From contig NC_133158.1 in NCBI RefSeq assembly GCF_040802235.1, positions 11,682,001-11,746,000 on the forward strand: DNA of 64,000 bases, in the 5' to 3' direction. The position numbers were made by a program, and so were the translations under genes. The notes beneath the pieces were generated by a model, which was not told the origin of the DNA, did no database searches, and saw nothing but the letters and a program-made list of their open reading frames with translations. The DNA comes from Manis javanica (Eukaryota; Chordata; Mammalia; Pholidota; Manidae). The stretch's first letter is position 1; every line of letters starts with the position of its first letter. This document shows, piece by piece, positions 53,621 to 64,000 of the stretch.

Positions 53621-53845
53621 ATTGGTATTATCTCTTTTACAAAAGAGAATGGAATTCAGAGAAATTGAGGGACATACTCAGTGTCACATAGCAATAACTA
53701 GAATATAAAACCCAGGAGTCTTACCTGCACCTATTTTGTACACAGTTTGGCTCCTTCTGTGATGACGTGTGGATATAAAACTACCAATAGAGAGCTGCTC
53801 CACTAGTTAAGGATTATACCTGATTACACCAAACTATTCTCCAAA

Positions 53846-53900
53846 GTGGGAAGGAAGAGGAGGAAGAGGAAAAAGAGGAAGAGAAGCAGCAGCAGCATTT
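53846..53900 (+). repeat. Purine-rich simple repeat
   Basis: gga/aga/gca units: gaagaggaggaagaggaaaa, then agcagcagcagc. No gene is implied. Confidence 0.8.
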
Positions 53901-56324
53901 TGTGTGTCCAGAACCCAAAGGGAATCAGAAGAGTTAAGGCGGATAGGCAGTAGCCATATAACATGTTCTCCCTTGCCTCTCTGTGTTACTTAGGTTTGAT
54001 TTTCCAGAGAATTCTTCCTTTGGGGGAAGGCAATGGAGTTTTTAAATCTGTGTGGCCTGAACCCCATGGTTTTCCTTGAAGAAAATGCAAACGACAGGAA
54101 GGAGGCCAGGGAAGAAGGAAGGAAGGGTCGCCTAGCTCCTGGGAAGAGGAGGGTCTCTCTACCCGTGGCATATGTGGGGCGGAGTGGTAGAAATGCTGAT
54201 GTGAACATCGAAACTGTGAGTTTTATTCTGGTCTCAGATTCTTCCTTACTTAGTAAAGGGAGTATTGTGACCAGATGTTGCCTACAATCCCTTCCCATTC
54301 TGACATTTTTTGGCACGTGCAAACAATTTTTTTCAAAAGAAAATTATAATAAGATGCCAGTGAGCATATGGACAAATTTGAATCACTTAAAAACCTGTCT
54401 CTTTTCCTCTTTGCTACCTTTTGACCTTGGCCATCTGTGGCACAGGCCCAGTACATAGAGGGCTAAAATCAGTAAGCAGAAGATCTCCTAAAGAAAAAGA
54501 GAGAGAGAGAAAAGAAAAAGAAAAGCTGATGAATTCTCAATGTTTTTTAGGTTAAAACATATAGATAATACTTTATGTGGGGACTGAAAGTGCCACATAT
54601 GTTCACATTTCATGTGGCCACGTACTGGTCTGCAAGAAAGACCTTTAAAAGCAAGAGTGATGCCTGACTTCTATAGTACCTGAACATCTGCAACAGCATC
54701 TAGAATATAGTAGGTGCCTGAGGAATACTGAATGAACAAACAAATGAGTGAATGTGAGTCCTTCTCAATTGAAGAGATGGAAAGGAGAAATTTAAGTATT
54801 TACTTGGCTGCAGGTCAATGTCATGCCAGAAAAAGAAAGCACAGTATGCCGTCATGGTAGATGAGTGAGCTAGGTCTGACTAAAAAGACTGTGCCAGTTT
54901 TAAAAATCGGTGAAAATGAAGACTTAGATTTAGTTCAAGATTGCCGTCACTCCAGTTTAGCTCAGAACCAGCAAATAAGCAGTGCAGAGAATATTCTCGA
55001 GATTAAAGACACAGGAAGTGAGGCATCCTATTGTTTACCGGGCAGTGAAGCCCACATAGAGCGAACAATCCAGAGGTGCCCAGAACCCGGCCCACCAGCC
55101 AGCTGTGATTATCTGGGGGCAGGGCCACATGAGCAACTCCTTCTGTGTCTTATTGATTTTTGGACCTCAGCCAGCCCAGTCATTTTTTTCAAGGAAGATT
55201 TTTATTTATAAGAGAAAACCATTTCAAAATTCAATGACTTATCTTTATGTTCAAAGTAACTTTACTGGATTCATCTGATTCTCATTCCAGTTTCTTGTCC
55301 TTTTCTTTTTTTACCTTAAGGGTATACTTTGACCTCAAACAGATTTGCAGCCCACAGCGGAACAGGTTAATCCTGGGAAACTTCTGGACCTTTCACTTGT
55401 GAGAGAGACAAGGCCCCAGGATCAGGGTTTATTTGGTCATAAAGCTGCAGCATCTCTAATGGCCTGTAAATGCTTGGAACTGGCTGCTTTCTCAAAATCT
55501 CTCTGAAGGAAAGCAAGCTGTAGGTACTGGGGGCCTCTAAAGGACTTAACGAAAATCAATAAATGAAATAAGAAGTGGAAAATGGAGAGACAGGAGGAAG
55601 TTTCTAAAGGAACTACCATTTCTCTGACATTTTGGTCTTTCAGAGTTTTGAGTCCCCCTGAAAAGCATGTGTGAAATAGTGAAGATATTAAATTGCATAG
55701 TTTTGTGGCTCTTCACTCAGGAGCTGTCCACGCTAGGTTTCTCTCCACCCAGCCCCTTTCCTGAAATCCAGATGGGCAGAGAGCTGAAGAATGCAAATCA
55801 CTTCTTATCTCTGGACTGGCCATGTTTGAGTGAACTGGGGTTTCTTGATTCCTGGACTCCTTTTGAAATTAAGACAGAGGCAGATGTTCACAACAAGTAT
55901 CTGTTCTGATTGGTCCACGTTCATGCCATACAAGTTCTATACTGTGCATGTCATCCTGTAGCAGATGATGCCAATGCCCAGCCCAGATCTTCTCAGTACA
56001 CCTGAGTTCACCTGTAACTTCAACAGGCTATTTCTAGCACACTGACAACTTCCTACCTCAGATACATGTGCTTCTCTTCACTCAGGAGCCCTGGGAGGTT
56101 GCTCTCTGGCAGGCAGGGTTAACCAAGGCATGCAGGAGAGTCAAAACCCCCAGGGGCAACCCTCAACCAATGGGGGAGGGAAGTCAATGGGTAAACCCTC
56201 CAGACCCCCACCCTATTACTGAAAGAAGTTCATTACATTTTCTTAGAAAGTCTCGAGGAAGACTGAGCCCCAGGTGCCCACAGTGGTAATCTATCCATTA
56301 ACATAACTTTAGTGCCATGTTTCC

Positions 56325-56560
56325 TTTCTTTAAGTCGTTTTCTTCATTTCTTTTGCCCATAAAGGCCACATGATAAGTATTTTTGGCTTTGTGGGGCGCA
56401 TGATCTCTGTCCAACAGCTCTAAACTGTTGTTACATGGAAATAGCCAAAGACAGTATGCAAAGGAATGGCGGTGGCTGCGTTCCAATAAAACTATTTACA
56501 AAAGCAAGCAGTGTGCCAGATTTGGCCTTTAAATTATAGTTTGCTGACCCTGGTCTAGAT
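56325..56560 (-). mobile_element. hAT-type non-autonomous transposon
   Basis: The same family as the copy at 23.84 kb but in opposite orientation: ttccaataaaactatttac, gccagatttggcctttaaa and agtttgctgaccctggtc. Confidence 0.7.
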
Positions 56561-58769
56561 CATTCCTCCAGCTCCATCCAGCTCTGTGATTCTAAGATGT
56601 GTTTGTGGTTGCCCTGCCCAGCAGGAGGTCTGATTGGCTGCTCTTAGAAAAGGCTTTGCTCCCTCCTGCCCACGTGGGTCCACAGCAAATGTATTCCAGA
56701 CCAAGGCGCCCAGTCTCACTGGAACCCAACCCAGCCAACCCTCCGCAGCAGTCTCTTCATCCAATTGTGCTCACAGCCTCTCTGCTGGGGAAAAGCAACT
56801 GAGCCTAAATTTAATTATTCTGCTGAGGAAATAAAAATAGTGATACCCTCAGGCTGCATGATGCCAAAAATTTCCCATGTAACAGGAAGAGAAAAATAAA
56901 TAGCGGCTCAAAATAAACAAGTCCTACCCACATCTCTTCAGGGGCTGAGAGAGGTGTGAAGACTGGGGGAAGCAGGCCAGGGGTTCAGATGCCAAGATCC
57001 ACTCCAGCTTCTTTATTTTTCCACTTGAAAACATAAGGACAGCAACTCCTGATATGTCCATTTAGCCTGCATTTATTGACTACCTAATGAATGCTAGGTA
57101 TTCATTCTTCATTCAACAAACATATATTGAGTATTTACTTCGTGCCAGACATTGTACTAGACAGGACTGGCTATATAACTTGTAGGACCCAGTGCAAAAT
57201 GAAAATTCAGGACTCCTTGCTCAGCAATTTTAAGAATTTCAAAATGGTGACAGCAGAGCATGACACCAAGCATTGGGGTCCTTTCTAAGTGCTGTGCAGC
57301 TGCATAGGTCACACACCCACAGAGCTGTCCTTGGTGCTTAACACTGATGTTACAAAGATATGTGGTGTTACAAAGAGGACTTCAGTCCTCACCCTAGAGT
57401 TTACCATCCAAGAAGGAAGAGGAGATGTGTGTAATGATAAACCTATCACCCCATCTTTTTCAGTTCCTTTACCACTTTCCCTGTGACCATCCACATTCAG
57501 CAGCCAACACACACATCCCTTTGTTACCATCTGCCACTCTGCCAACAGGCTTACAGAATTGGAGGTCCTGCACCAATGACTGACATGCGGGAGTCCATCT
57601 AGTTAGCTATTCGCCCTTGATGAGGCCCACTCTGAAGCCGGGTGTGCACTGATCACAGACCTCTCCTGCAGCACCGAGTCATGCCTAGCCTGACTCCCTT
57701 CCCTTCCGACTTCCCACCTCCCTACCAGTTCTTCCTGAAAACATTTCCTAATGGAACACCTTGACACAAATTGTCATTTCAGGGACGGCTTTTGGGGAAC
57801 CCAACCAAACAAGACACACACATACATGTTAGGGAGGACTAAGGCACAAAATGTGAAGTACCATGGTAGAGATTCTGAGAAAGAAAGAACTAGGCACATT
57901 CATGTGGAAAAGTGCTTCTAGGTGGAGGGTAGTACACAGGCAGTGGGGACCTTGGACAGGTTGCTGTTCATCCTAGGTCCTAGTAATGGATCTAATTTCA
58001 AAAGGTTGAAATGAATGGTGGAAGTAGGGGTAGGTGGTGTGCTTATCCTGTCTATCCCTCCAGGTCTTCCCTGCACTTTTCTATCCTGCTGTGTCCAAGG
58101 CTGACCTGTATGGATTGCATCAACAGGAGACCTTTCCTCTGGCTTCTAGTTTGGATTAGGACAATGACCTTAAGGGTGGTAAGAAGGTGAAGCATGAGCT
58201 GTATGACCTCCTCCGTAGAACGACTTTTTCTATATCTGGTCACCCCTGCACTTGCCTCTTCAGATGTAGAAGTGGCAATGGATAGCTGTGGGTACTGTAC
58301 CGTCTCATGCTGGGTCGCCGAATCCTGCCACAGCTATGGAAGTAGTCTCTTTTTAATGCTTATAAGCTACCCAGTTTGAGTGCATCATCTGGACTGCGCT
58401 GGGTGCTGACGACCAGCTATGAAGAGGAGGAGGACAGTGCAGATGAAGGGAAGAGCCCACCCAAAGGCACAGAAGCAAGACTCTAAGATGTTCAGGGAAT
58501 AGCGAGCAGACAGTGCATGGAGCACGAAGTTTATAAACAGAATGTGAACAGCCACAGTGTGTCTGAACAGAGAGTGATGGGGTTGGAGATGTATTTGAGG
58601 GGAGCTGACCTGACAAAAGTGCAAAGGAAATGGACTGAAGATAAGGTGGAGACAGGCTGAAGGATATGGGGACTATTGCTGGGATCCAGTCAAAGCAGGA
58701 TTGAGGTGCAGGCCAGCGGGCCAAGGTACTACTGGAAATACAGTGAAATATAGAAAGCCATCTGTATCA

Positions 58770-59080
58770 GATCCCCACCTTGAAGCCTTTGTTCATAATA
58801 TTTGCATTGCCTAGTGCACCCTTCCACTCTCACCTGGCTAATTCCTTCTCAGCTCCGGGTTTAACTTACACATTATTTCTCCCAGGAAGTCTTTGCTGGA
58901 CCCTCTTTTGGATTACCTGAGCTCCCCTTGTCAATGTGCTTATATAATGCCTTGTACCTATTTAGAACTTGTCATACTGCACTGTGATTATTTATTTAAC
59001 ATTCTCACTGCCTCACTGTTGCATCTCTCCCTCATATCTCCCTCCAGAACCCAGCCTTATTCCTCGGCACCCAATGCATA
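58770..59080 (+). repeat. L2 3' fragment
   Basis: Contains ctcccaggaagtctttgctg and tacctatttagaacttgtc, in L2 3' order. Confidence 0.65.
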
Positions 59081-59599
59081 TAAAATGATGGATGGACAAA
59101 AGAAAAGATGGATGGATAGAACAAGTAGCCTCTGAATGTTAGAAAAGTAGATTGACCTTGAATTGCCAGTATCTATTTGGGTAGAATCATTCATTCATCC
59201 CCCTGTGATATTTCTCAGGTTTTTTAGTTCAACAGTTGAGTATGAAAAGTCCCTGTTCAGGAATAATTATTTCTTATTTATTATGAGTCATATTTCTTGA
59301 GAGGAAGTTGGGATCTCTGAGCTGTTTGTGTCCTTGGCACAAAAGAATATACTGACAGGAGGGTGTAATCACACACACAAAAATTATGAGAAGCATCTTG
59401 CAAAGTAAACATCGTTAGGAGGAGGGAATGATGAAGCAAAAATAAATGTTTCCTGTTGAAGCCTGCTTCTCACTACAAATCATGAAGAGACTTGATTGGA
59501 TCGCCTGTGGATGACAAAGAGCCTGCAGTTTGTTTCTTTCTCCTGACTTTTGGCCAACATGCTGTAAGATTCATCTAACCGTTATAGGACAACCCCTTT

Positions 59600-60170
59600 C
59601 TACATGCTGGGAGATGAGGCCAGGCTCTGCCCAGACAAACACCTGGTTTTGTCACCGATGAAGTCGGTCCCCAAAAGACAGGCTTTGTCCCTGTTTGGTA
59701 TCATGAAGTCAATATATGAAGCTGCAGTGAGTAACAATCAGGGCCGGCATTTTCAATGGCCTGCAAATGGAGAGGCAGGAGTGTGGCTCACGAATCAGCT
59801 CCTCAGCCTGTGAGAGGTGTGACATCACAGACAGGGCTAATTTTAATGAAGAGGTTGGGCATTAAAAGTAAGAGGAAGAATCCCATTTTTATTGGGATGG
59901 ACAGAGAACTTCTTGAAATGGGAACACTGCCTTTCTTTTTTACTTTTAAGAGTTCTTTCAGGTGTTGCCATGGTGACTGTCAACTGTCATGGCACTGGTG
60001 GGAGTACCATTTAGTATGGAAATTAGATTATAACGAGGTTAAAGGTTCATTAGGGATCAAGTGAGCCACCATCTTCCATCCCAGTGGTTTCAGCTGGTCT
60101 TGTCGGGTCAGCATTTAAGCAGAATTGAAGTGGGATGAAAGGACCCGTAGGTATTACAGTGGTTACCAGG
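59600..60170 (-). repeat. Probable 3' LTR of the ERV1
   Basis: A purine tract (complement of accccccctttttg, 60,171-60,184) immediately precedes it on the minus strand, as expected for plus-strand priming. Inside are phrases typical of class I LTRs (accagtgccatgacagttga, ccatggcaac) and an aataaa about two-thirds of the way from the U3 end (near 59,890). The far boundary and the terminal dinucleotides could not be fixed. Confidence 0.55.
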
Positions 60171-60239
60171 ACCCCCCCTTTTTGTTAAATATTCATTCCT
60201 CATTTTTTGAGGGGTGCTGAGGGGAAAAAGTAGTCTTCT

Positions 60240-60800
60240 GTAGCTTCTTCAAGGTGAATCTCGGGTGGTGGCATGGGGCCCTCCCTAGCTTAGCCTTAGG
60301 TAGGTTGGTCATCTCTAGGGTGTAAACCTAGCTGTTTCTACTCCAGAGAGACTATCACCTATATCTTTATGGTCTCCAGGCTTTAGATACAGAAGCAATC
60401 AGACAGTTCAGGATACAGGGCCTGAACACAGGCGAAGCAGGATGGCACCTAAGGGACCCAGAAAGGGTAAGAACCAGGTGAGATTAGGGATTGCCTGTCT
60501 CATGATTTCTCATAGTCCCTGGGGGTCCATGCCCTTTTAATTGAATTGGTGTAACCACTTGGCCTGGTCATGGATTGCTCTAATGTCCATTTCTATTACT
60601 CCTGAATTACTTACCCAAACCCAATAGGACGAGTTGGTGCCTGCACACACCCTTCCTTGTTCTTCTAAAAGGTAACCAAGAGCCAGATGGTTTTAAGACA
60701 GCATTGGCCAGTGAGTCTAGAGAGACTCTGAGACGGCATCTCCAGTCTTATAGGCTAGGTGTTCAATGGTTGCTGTAAGATTTCCGAAGATAACTTTGTG
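60240..60800 (-). pseudogene. ERV1 env transmembrane-subunit fragment
   Basis: Reading the minus strand by eye, an N-terminal heptad segment (IEHLAYKTGDAVSESL) precedes a C-X6-C-C site degraded to C-X6-Y-W near 60,640. A heptad-type segment (GVIEMDIRAIHDQAKWLHQF) follows, and then a membrane-anchor region (FLPFLGPL, GPCILN). Stops and frame changes interrupt it several times. The order and motifs identify a gammaretrovirus-type TM. Confidence 0.7.
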
Positions 60801-60807
60801 GTAGGTA

Positions 60808-60964
60808 GTGGAGGCTTCTTATCTGTTCTGAACAGGAATTTTAGATTTGAAAGTGGTTCAGCCCAGTGAATGGACTTTCTTCCTCAGGTTCTGTGGTTTT
60901 CTATACCTGGTATAGTGAACAAATCTAAAATTGCTGTTCGCAAGAATAGACAAGAAGCCTCCAC
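60808..60964. repeat. Inverted repeat at the pol-env junction of the ERV1
   Basis: Arm one (60,808-60,848) begins gtggaggcttctt and ends aattttagattt. Arm two (60,921-60,964) is its reverse complement, with three substitutions and one 3-base insertion, about 38 of 44 positions matching. The arms are 72 bases apart and similarity stops sharply outside them. Confidence 0.9.
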
Positions 60965-61483
60965 TGGATAAGTAACCTTAGGACCACATGGATTTATGAA
61001 GCCTATGGCTAGCAGGATGCAGAAAAGGAATCTTTTTAAATCTGAGCCTAAACACCATGCACAATGTGGCGGTAGGGTAGACAGCATGGTGCAAGGGTTA
61101 GGTACCACTGGGTATATGTCCTCTGTGACCTCATGAATTGCCCTTAAGTCCTGCACTAGTCAGTATTTCCCATTTGGTTTCCTAACAGGGATGATGGGGG
61201 TATTGCAAGGAGACTGACAGGCTTGAGTAAACCTTGTTTTAATAAATTCCCTATGACAGGTTGAACTCCTAAAAGTCCCTCCTGGCTCAAGGCGTATTTC
61301 TCTGATTTGGGTAGGAATATCCTGCTTCAGCTGGACAGTGACAGGGAAACTAATCTTGGCCCTTCCACTTCCTGGGCTGCCCATACTCAGTGGTTTATTC
61401 CCTGGTCTGGTTCCCCAACTGGGCTGTCTTCCCCAGAGGTGTGAAGGCCAGGGCCAATAGGTGACCTTTGTCTTCAGTGGCAA
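60884..61483 (-). pseudogene. ERV1 reverse transcriptase, N-terminal fragment
   Basis: Two in-frame pieces are separated by a single TGA at 61,160-61,162. The first ends ACQSPCNTPIIPVRKPNGKY. The second starts VQDLRAIHEVTEDIYPVVPN and reaches a degenerate motif A (SDLKRFLFCILLA). These are recognisable finger/palm residues of gammaretrovirus-like RT. The polymerase YxDD motif and everything after it are absent. Sequence after about 61,010 no longer aligns with RT. Confidence 0.88.
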
Positions 61484-61683
61484 TTGGGCATATAGAGGAA
61501 CAAATGTGACAGGACTAACCTATCTAAATCGTATTCCCATGGTTCCACAAAAAGACCTGTCCCATGATTCCCTTTTATTCCCATTATAATGCACTTATTT
61601 TGGTCTAAACCTCGCTGCTGTATGTTCAAGACTGAGCTGGTGGCTCCAAAAGTCCAACCAAAAGACGACCTTTCCCTTCCCAC
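61474..61683 (-). pseudogene. ERV1 protease fragment
   Basis: The frame aligns with the retroviral aspartic protease from its active-site region (FGATSSVLN) to LFLYMPNC near its end. The catalytic Asp of the D-T/S-G triad is not present in this frame: the residues before GAT read W-T-F, apparently because small insertions shifted the local frame. The protease would be inactive. Confidence 0.7.
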
Positions 61684-61754
61684 TGTTAGGACGCCTCCAG
61701 AGACTTGCAGGGCTGCATGAGGAGCCCCGTGGCTCCTTCAGTAGCCTTTCTCAG

Positions 61755-62096
61755 CTACTGCACCATCTGCCTGGGCAGGTCCTGATTTTGCCACTCCTGT
61801 GGCTTCTGCTGACTGCTTTGGGGGCATTGCCCTTTCCAGTGACCCTCTTCCTTGCATAAGGCACACTGGTTAGGACTTAGCCTCTGGGGCATCTGACATC
61901 CCCCTGGCTGGGAGTTTAGGTGACTTATAGGAACTGTAGGACCCTTCCTTGATGTGTCGTCATCCCTGGGGTTCATATTGACCCTGGAGGGCTGACCGCT
62001 CAGCCCTTTGGCCCTCTTTGGCTTTGACCTCTCGACCTTGGTTGTTGAACACCAGAAGGTAAGTTCCATCAGCATGGAGGAGGGAAGTGCTGGCAC
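61755..62096 (-). pseudogene. ERV1 gag, nucleocapsid with one CCHC zinc knuckle
   Basis: The 113-codon open frame has a basic, Pro/Gln-rich composition and a single zinc knuckle, CALCKEEGHWKGQC (residues 78-91, bases 61,824-61,865), with exact C-X2-C-X4-H-X4-C spacing. One knuckle is the class I (gammaretroviral) pattern. The knuckle itself is intact although the surrounding gag is broken. Confidence 0.88.
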
Positions 62097-62139
62097 TCTC
62101 TCTAGTTTCTGTAACTTTCCACTAATACTATAAGCATTC

Positions 62140-62397
62140 TTAGATGGTAAATGAGATTTTAAGACAGTCCCCCTTTAATTGAACCAGATCAGTACTGGTG
62201 TAGATGCAAAGGCATTCCCTTAGCCTTTTCATGAAAGCTGATAGGTTCTCCTTTGGTCCCTGAGTAATTTCCAGGATTTTGCTGGAGTTGATGGACCTTT
62301 TCCCAGTTCCCTGTATTCCTTTTAGACTCATAATTACCTTATTACGATTTCTTAAATGCACTTTTTCATAATGATTAAAAGCAGATGTATAACACAT
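62140..62397 (-). pseudogene. ERV1 gag, capsid C-terminal fragment
   Basis: The frame contains ITQGPKENLSAFMKRLRE, the major-homology-like segment near the capsid end of gammaretroviral Gag. Sequence upstream of it (higher coordinates) is not readable as Gag, and the downstream frame breaks before the nucleocapsid. Confidence 0.75.
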
Positions 62398-62399
62398 GT

Positions 62400-64000
62400 T
62401 CAGTAGGTCACAAAAATAGGTTGTTTCAGTGAAGTTAAATTATGTATAAGCTAGAGTGACTTCCCTATACCTCAAGAAATGCTTAGAGATATGTTAATGG
62501 AGAGCATTTTATAGGCTACATATCTTATCAGTAATACCAAATTGTTACACAAACATTGTACATGTGCTTTTAGCATCAAGCAGTGATACATGTCATGAGT
62601 AGGTATACTCTGTAACAATTTTACTAGAGAATTTTCTTTCTGTCCTGAATTTTGGGGTCAAAGATAACCACTATAAAAGGGTAAGTTTCTTATATTTGGA
62701 AAACATATTAAGAGCCAGTAATCTTTTAGATAAAAACCATAAAATTGTAACCATATTCATCAGTTCATTCAGTCTTTTGTAATTAATCTTTGATCTTAAT
62801 CTTCCATCAACAGTCTTTATGATACAGGTTCAAGTTACCAGAAACCTGTACTTGTTAAAAAATTCCTTTCTGTGAATCTTCTCTAAGATGAAGTGTTTTT
62901 GTAAAAGCATCATAGTGAAACAATAACTGTTTATGAATGACAAAAGACTTCAAAGTCCCAGGTAAAGATCTGATTACAATGGGATTGACAAACTTAACGA
63001 AGTTGCTGTGACATACATTTTAAGAAAACTAGACTTATGACCGATACATTATACTAGGACATACCAAATTTTTAGCAACTTTGGATAATTTATAGGACAT
63101 TTATATCAATAATATTTCTACACAAATATAATCTAAGAATATTTAGCATCACTTATTTAACAGTGTTTCCCAGGTAATTAACATATCAAACAAATAAGCC
63201 TACTAATTAAGTATCTCTCCTTTATGAAGAGAAAATCCTCTGACATGTTCTGGGGGACCTCTGGAAAAGCTCCAAGTTAACTAGACGTAAAAAGGACTTT
63301 ATTTAGAATTTGATTTGGGGGTGTTTGTCAAAAATACCAAAAGGTTTGAACCCTTCACAATCTCTTAATATCAACGGCAGACACATAGTTTAGGAAAACT
63401 CATCCTTTTAGAAGATAAAAGAGAAATAAGTTCCAGGTGTCTGTGGCATTAATGATATTAAAGGTTACCTTTTACAACCAACTCATTTTAACTTTAGCTA
63501 ACTAGAAAACACATTAAAATTACTTTTCCACAAACTTTCTATACCTTTTCTTCTCACATTCATATTTTGTCCTACGTTTTCCTTCTTTAAATAACCAGCT
63601 TTACTTTAGAACAACATTACTTTCTTTTCCCTCAATAAAATGTATTTCCATTTCTCACACATTCTTTTATCAAAAACAAAAGGTCTTTTCTTTTTTTTAT
63701 TTATTTAATTTTTTTTCAAAAGGTCTTTTCTTGCATGCAGAGATGTTTCCCTTATTGTTTCTAGTGGCCTTAATTAAACTTATTAGAATTCTTATTTTTT
63801 GAAACTTAAATTTCTATTGAAAACTAGTAATAAGCAATTGTAAATTGTTATGCCATCATTCTTTAGATTGGTAAATTTATGAATACATTTGATAATTCCT
63901 AGGAACATGTGCTTCTTCATAGTACAATTTTTGAATAAACACCAAAGCATGTTTATTAACTGACCCAAATTTTACTTTAGTTTCTCTGTAATAAGGAAGC
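62400..64000. other. AT-rich segment beyond the ERV1 gag
   Basis: No open frame or recognised motif. By position on the minus strand it should hold the 5' gag and leader of the provirus, and it may be a decayed internal region of that kind. I could not identify a primer binding site or LTR. It could equally be older unrelated repeat DNA. Confidence 0.35.

Larger units (their letters stand above)
48125..59570. other. Region downstream of SNTN
   Basis: About 11.4 kb. The first part must include the SNTN 3'UTR. It then holds L1 3' ends (48.7-48.95 plus strand; 50.09-50.23 and 52.07-53.62 kb minus strand), an antisense MIR-type fragment (49.37-49.54 kb), purine-rich simple repeats (53.85-53.9 and 54.49-54.53 kb), a hAT-type remnant (56.33-56.56 kb) and an L2 (58.77-59.08 kb). 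One 116-codon open frame at 54,861-55,211 has a protein-like composition but no recognised homology. No gene is called. Confidence 0.75.
59600..62400 (-). mobile_element. Defective class I (ERV1) endogenous retrovirus
   Basis: On the minus strand, in descending order, are the gag capsid end, gag nucleocapsid, protease, the N-terminal part of reverse transcriptase, an abrupt jump to the env transmembrane subunit, a purine tract, and a 3' LTR. The order is gammaretrovirus-like. Everything from the middle of RT through RNase H, integrase and the surface subunit is missing. Multiple stops and frameshifts disrupt what remains, so no functional protein is encoded. The 5' LTR was not recognised and may lie beyond the window or be lost. 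Confidence 0.85.

Noticed and set aside
54033..54458. A 141-codon plus-strand frame
   Set aside because: It overlaps purine-rich simple sequence, has low-complexity Glu/Arg/Gly content, and competes with equally long antisense frames.
59600..62400. The ERV1 as a coding-competent provirus
   Set aside because: It lacks most of pol and the surface subunit, has multiple stops and frame changes and an inactive protease site, and no 5' LTR was found.

Overview
This is a 64 kb stretch of mammalian nuclear DNA: AT-rich, intron-heavy and full of old interspersed repeats. It holds the 3' end of SYNPR (synaptoporin) followed on the same strand by a complete SNTN (sentan), the order I recall for human chromosome 3p14. 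No bacterial operon, CRISPR array, tRNA or rRNA gene was seen. Ancient MIR, L2, L1 and DNA-transposon copies are common, but I found none of the young SINEs of primates, rodents, carnivores, ruminants, horses or bats. That absence, plus Laurasiatheria-like L1 3' ends, makes a pangolin my best guess for the host (about even odds). This is inference only.

Layout. 1-10,621 is SYNPR intron. 10,622-10,813 and 16,000-16,257 are the last two SYNPR coding exons, giving the C-terminal 149 residues, and the 3'UTR runs to a poly(A) signal at 17,681. 17.7-35.5 kb is intergenic. SNTN has four coding exons (35,575-35,684; 37,605-37,639; 43,458-43,597; 47,966-48,124) that join in phase to 147 codons plus stop with no disruption; exon 2 is only 35 bp. 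48.1-59.5 kb is repeat-rich downstream DNA. 59.6-62.4 kb is a broken class I endogenous retrovirus on the minus strand, and the DNA beyond it to the window end has no recognisable coding content.

The two genes are not known to act together. SYNPR is a neuronal synaptic-vesicle MARVEL-domain protein. SNTN is a small S100-like protein at the tips of motile cilia.

The less ordinary findings are: (i) an L1-mobilised processed copy of a retroviral env/3' LTR transcript in SNTN intron 2, with poly(A), an 18-bp target-site duplication, an L1-type cut site and a 19-bp tandem repeat; (ii) an inverted duplication at the pol-to-env deletion junction of the class I provirus; (iii) three pairs of short, near-identical repeats spaced 1.2-1.5 kb apart in the SYNPR intron, one of them inverted; and (iv) a perfect 39-bp tandem duplication. 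I see no convincing undescribed multi-gene system.
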